This document shows, piece by piece, positions 12,208 to 12,375 of a DNA stretch of 12,375 nucleotides (its first letter is position 1; every line of letters begins with the position of its first letter). Source of the stretch: Pseudomonadota bacterium (GTDB taxonomy: Bacteria; Pseudomonadota; Alphaproteobacteria; Rhodospirillales; Casp-alpha2); assembly GCA_022563215.1 (NCBI GenBank), contig JADFNT010000024.1, positions 1 to 12,375 of the forward strand, read 5' to 3'. The position numbers were made by a program, and so were the translations under genes. The notes below the pieces were generated by a model. It was not told where the DNA came from, did not search any database, and worked only from the letters and a program-made list of their open reading frames with translations.

Positions 12208-12375
12208 TTATGACTTCGAACCATTCTTTCTTCCGGTCTCGGGAAACAACCACATCGCCAGCACCATGAAGACGGCCAGTCCGGCCACGACCCACGCAAG
12301 ATGGTCGTTGCCGGCTTGGCGCTCGAAGAAATGAACGATCGCCCCGACGATTAGCGTCAGGACGGAAATCATCGC
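12208..12375 (-). CDS. C-terminus of a membrane protein (5' end off window)
   Basis: The minus strand is open from the window edge to a TAA at 12210-12208, giving 55 residues. Two hydrophobic segments are visible, MISVLTLIVGAIVHFF and LAWVVAGLAVFMVLAMWLF, separated by the polar stretch ERQAGNDH, and the protein ends in a basic tail (TGRKNGSKS). It could start at an ATG one codon inside the edge, or be the last two spans of a longer protein. I cannot name the family. Its stop codon lies only about ten bases from the end of the IS30 homology, so the 3' end of the gene may have been altered by the element. Confidence 0.6.
   Translation of the reverse strand, partial: AMISVLTLIVGAIVHFFERQAGNDHLAWVVAGLAVFMVLAMWLFPETGRKNGSKS

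Overview
Most of this window (about 944 to the right end) reads as a GC-rich alphaproteobacterium, probably a Rhodospirillales-type environmental lineage. The marker is the block ribonuclease D, kdsD/kpsF, lptC, lptA, all on the minus strand in the order typical of Alphaproteobacteria, together with a complex-I NDUFA9-like epimerase, a MarR regulator, a Sel1 protein and IS30-type and serine-recombinase remnants. The first ~950 bases do not fit. They hold the acidic C-terminal tail of an unknown protein and the first ~125 residues of ClpC, an unfoldase of Chloroflexota, Actinobacteria, Firmicutes and similar groups that Alphaproteobacteria normally lack. The ClpC fragment runs head-on into lptA, truncating both, at a 15-base stretch that suits both genes. 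I read this as a chimeric join, either an assembly artefact or recombination at microhomology.

Layout. 1-300: acidic repeat tail. 348-373: strong hairpin. 584-958: clpC fragment. 944-3228 (minus): truncated lptA, lptC and kdsD, for lipopolysaccharide transport and Kdo precursor synthesis; the lptB and rpoN genes expected next are missing because of the junction. 3325-4293 (minus): a tRNA-Leu(CAG)/ribonuclease D unit with a sigma70-type promoter and an intrinsic terminator. 4434-5450 (plus): NDUFA9-like epimerase, convergent with a MarR regulator (5471-5851) that has two 23-base direct repeats upstream. 6037-6663 (minus): exported Sel1-repeat protein, divergent from a glutathione transferase (6783-7445), which is convergent with an RraA-like aldolase (7442-8107). 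8181-8573: small hypothetical protein whose translation start is tandemly duplicated. 8644-8733: tRNA-Ser(GGA).

From 8734 rightward the region is accessory. An AT-rich stretch and the C-terminus of a large serine recombinase follow the tRNA. Then come copies of a dispersed TGTCCGC hairpin repeat, two lipoproteins (DUF2459 and an alpha/beta hydrolase), an exported intradiol dioxygenase, the left end of an IS30-family element sitting in the loop of another hairpin copy, and the C-terminus of a membrane protein cut by the window edge.

I found no CRISPR array, phage module, toxin-antitoxin pair or recognisable defence system. The observations most worth a second look are the ClpC/LptA junction, the tRNA-Leu/rnd transcription unit, the hairpin-repeat family with its IS30 insertion, and the candidate MarR operator.
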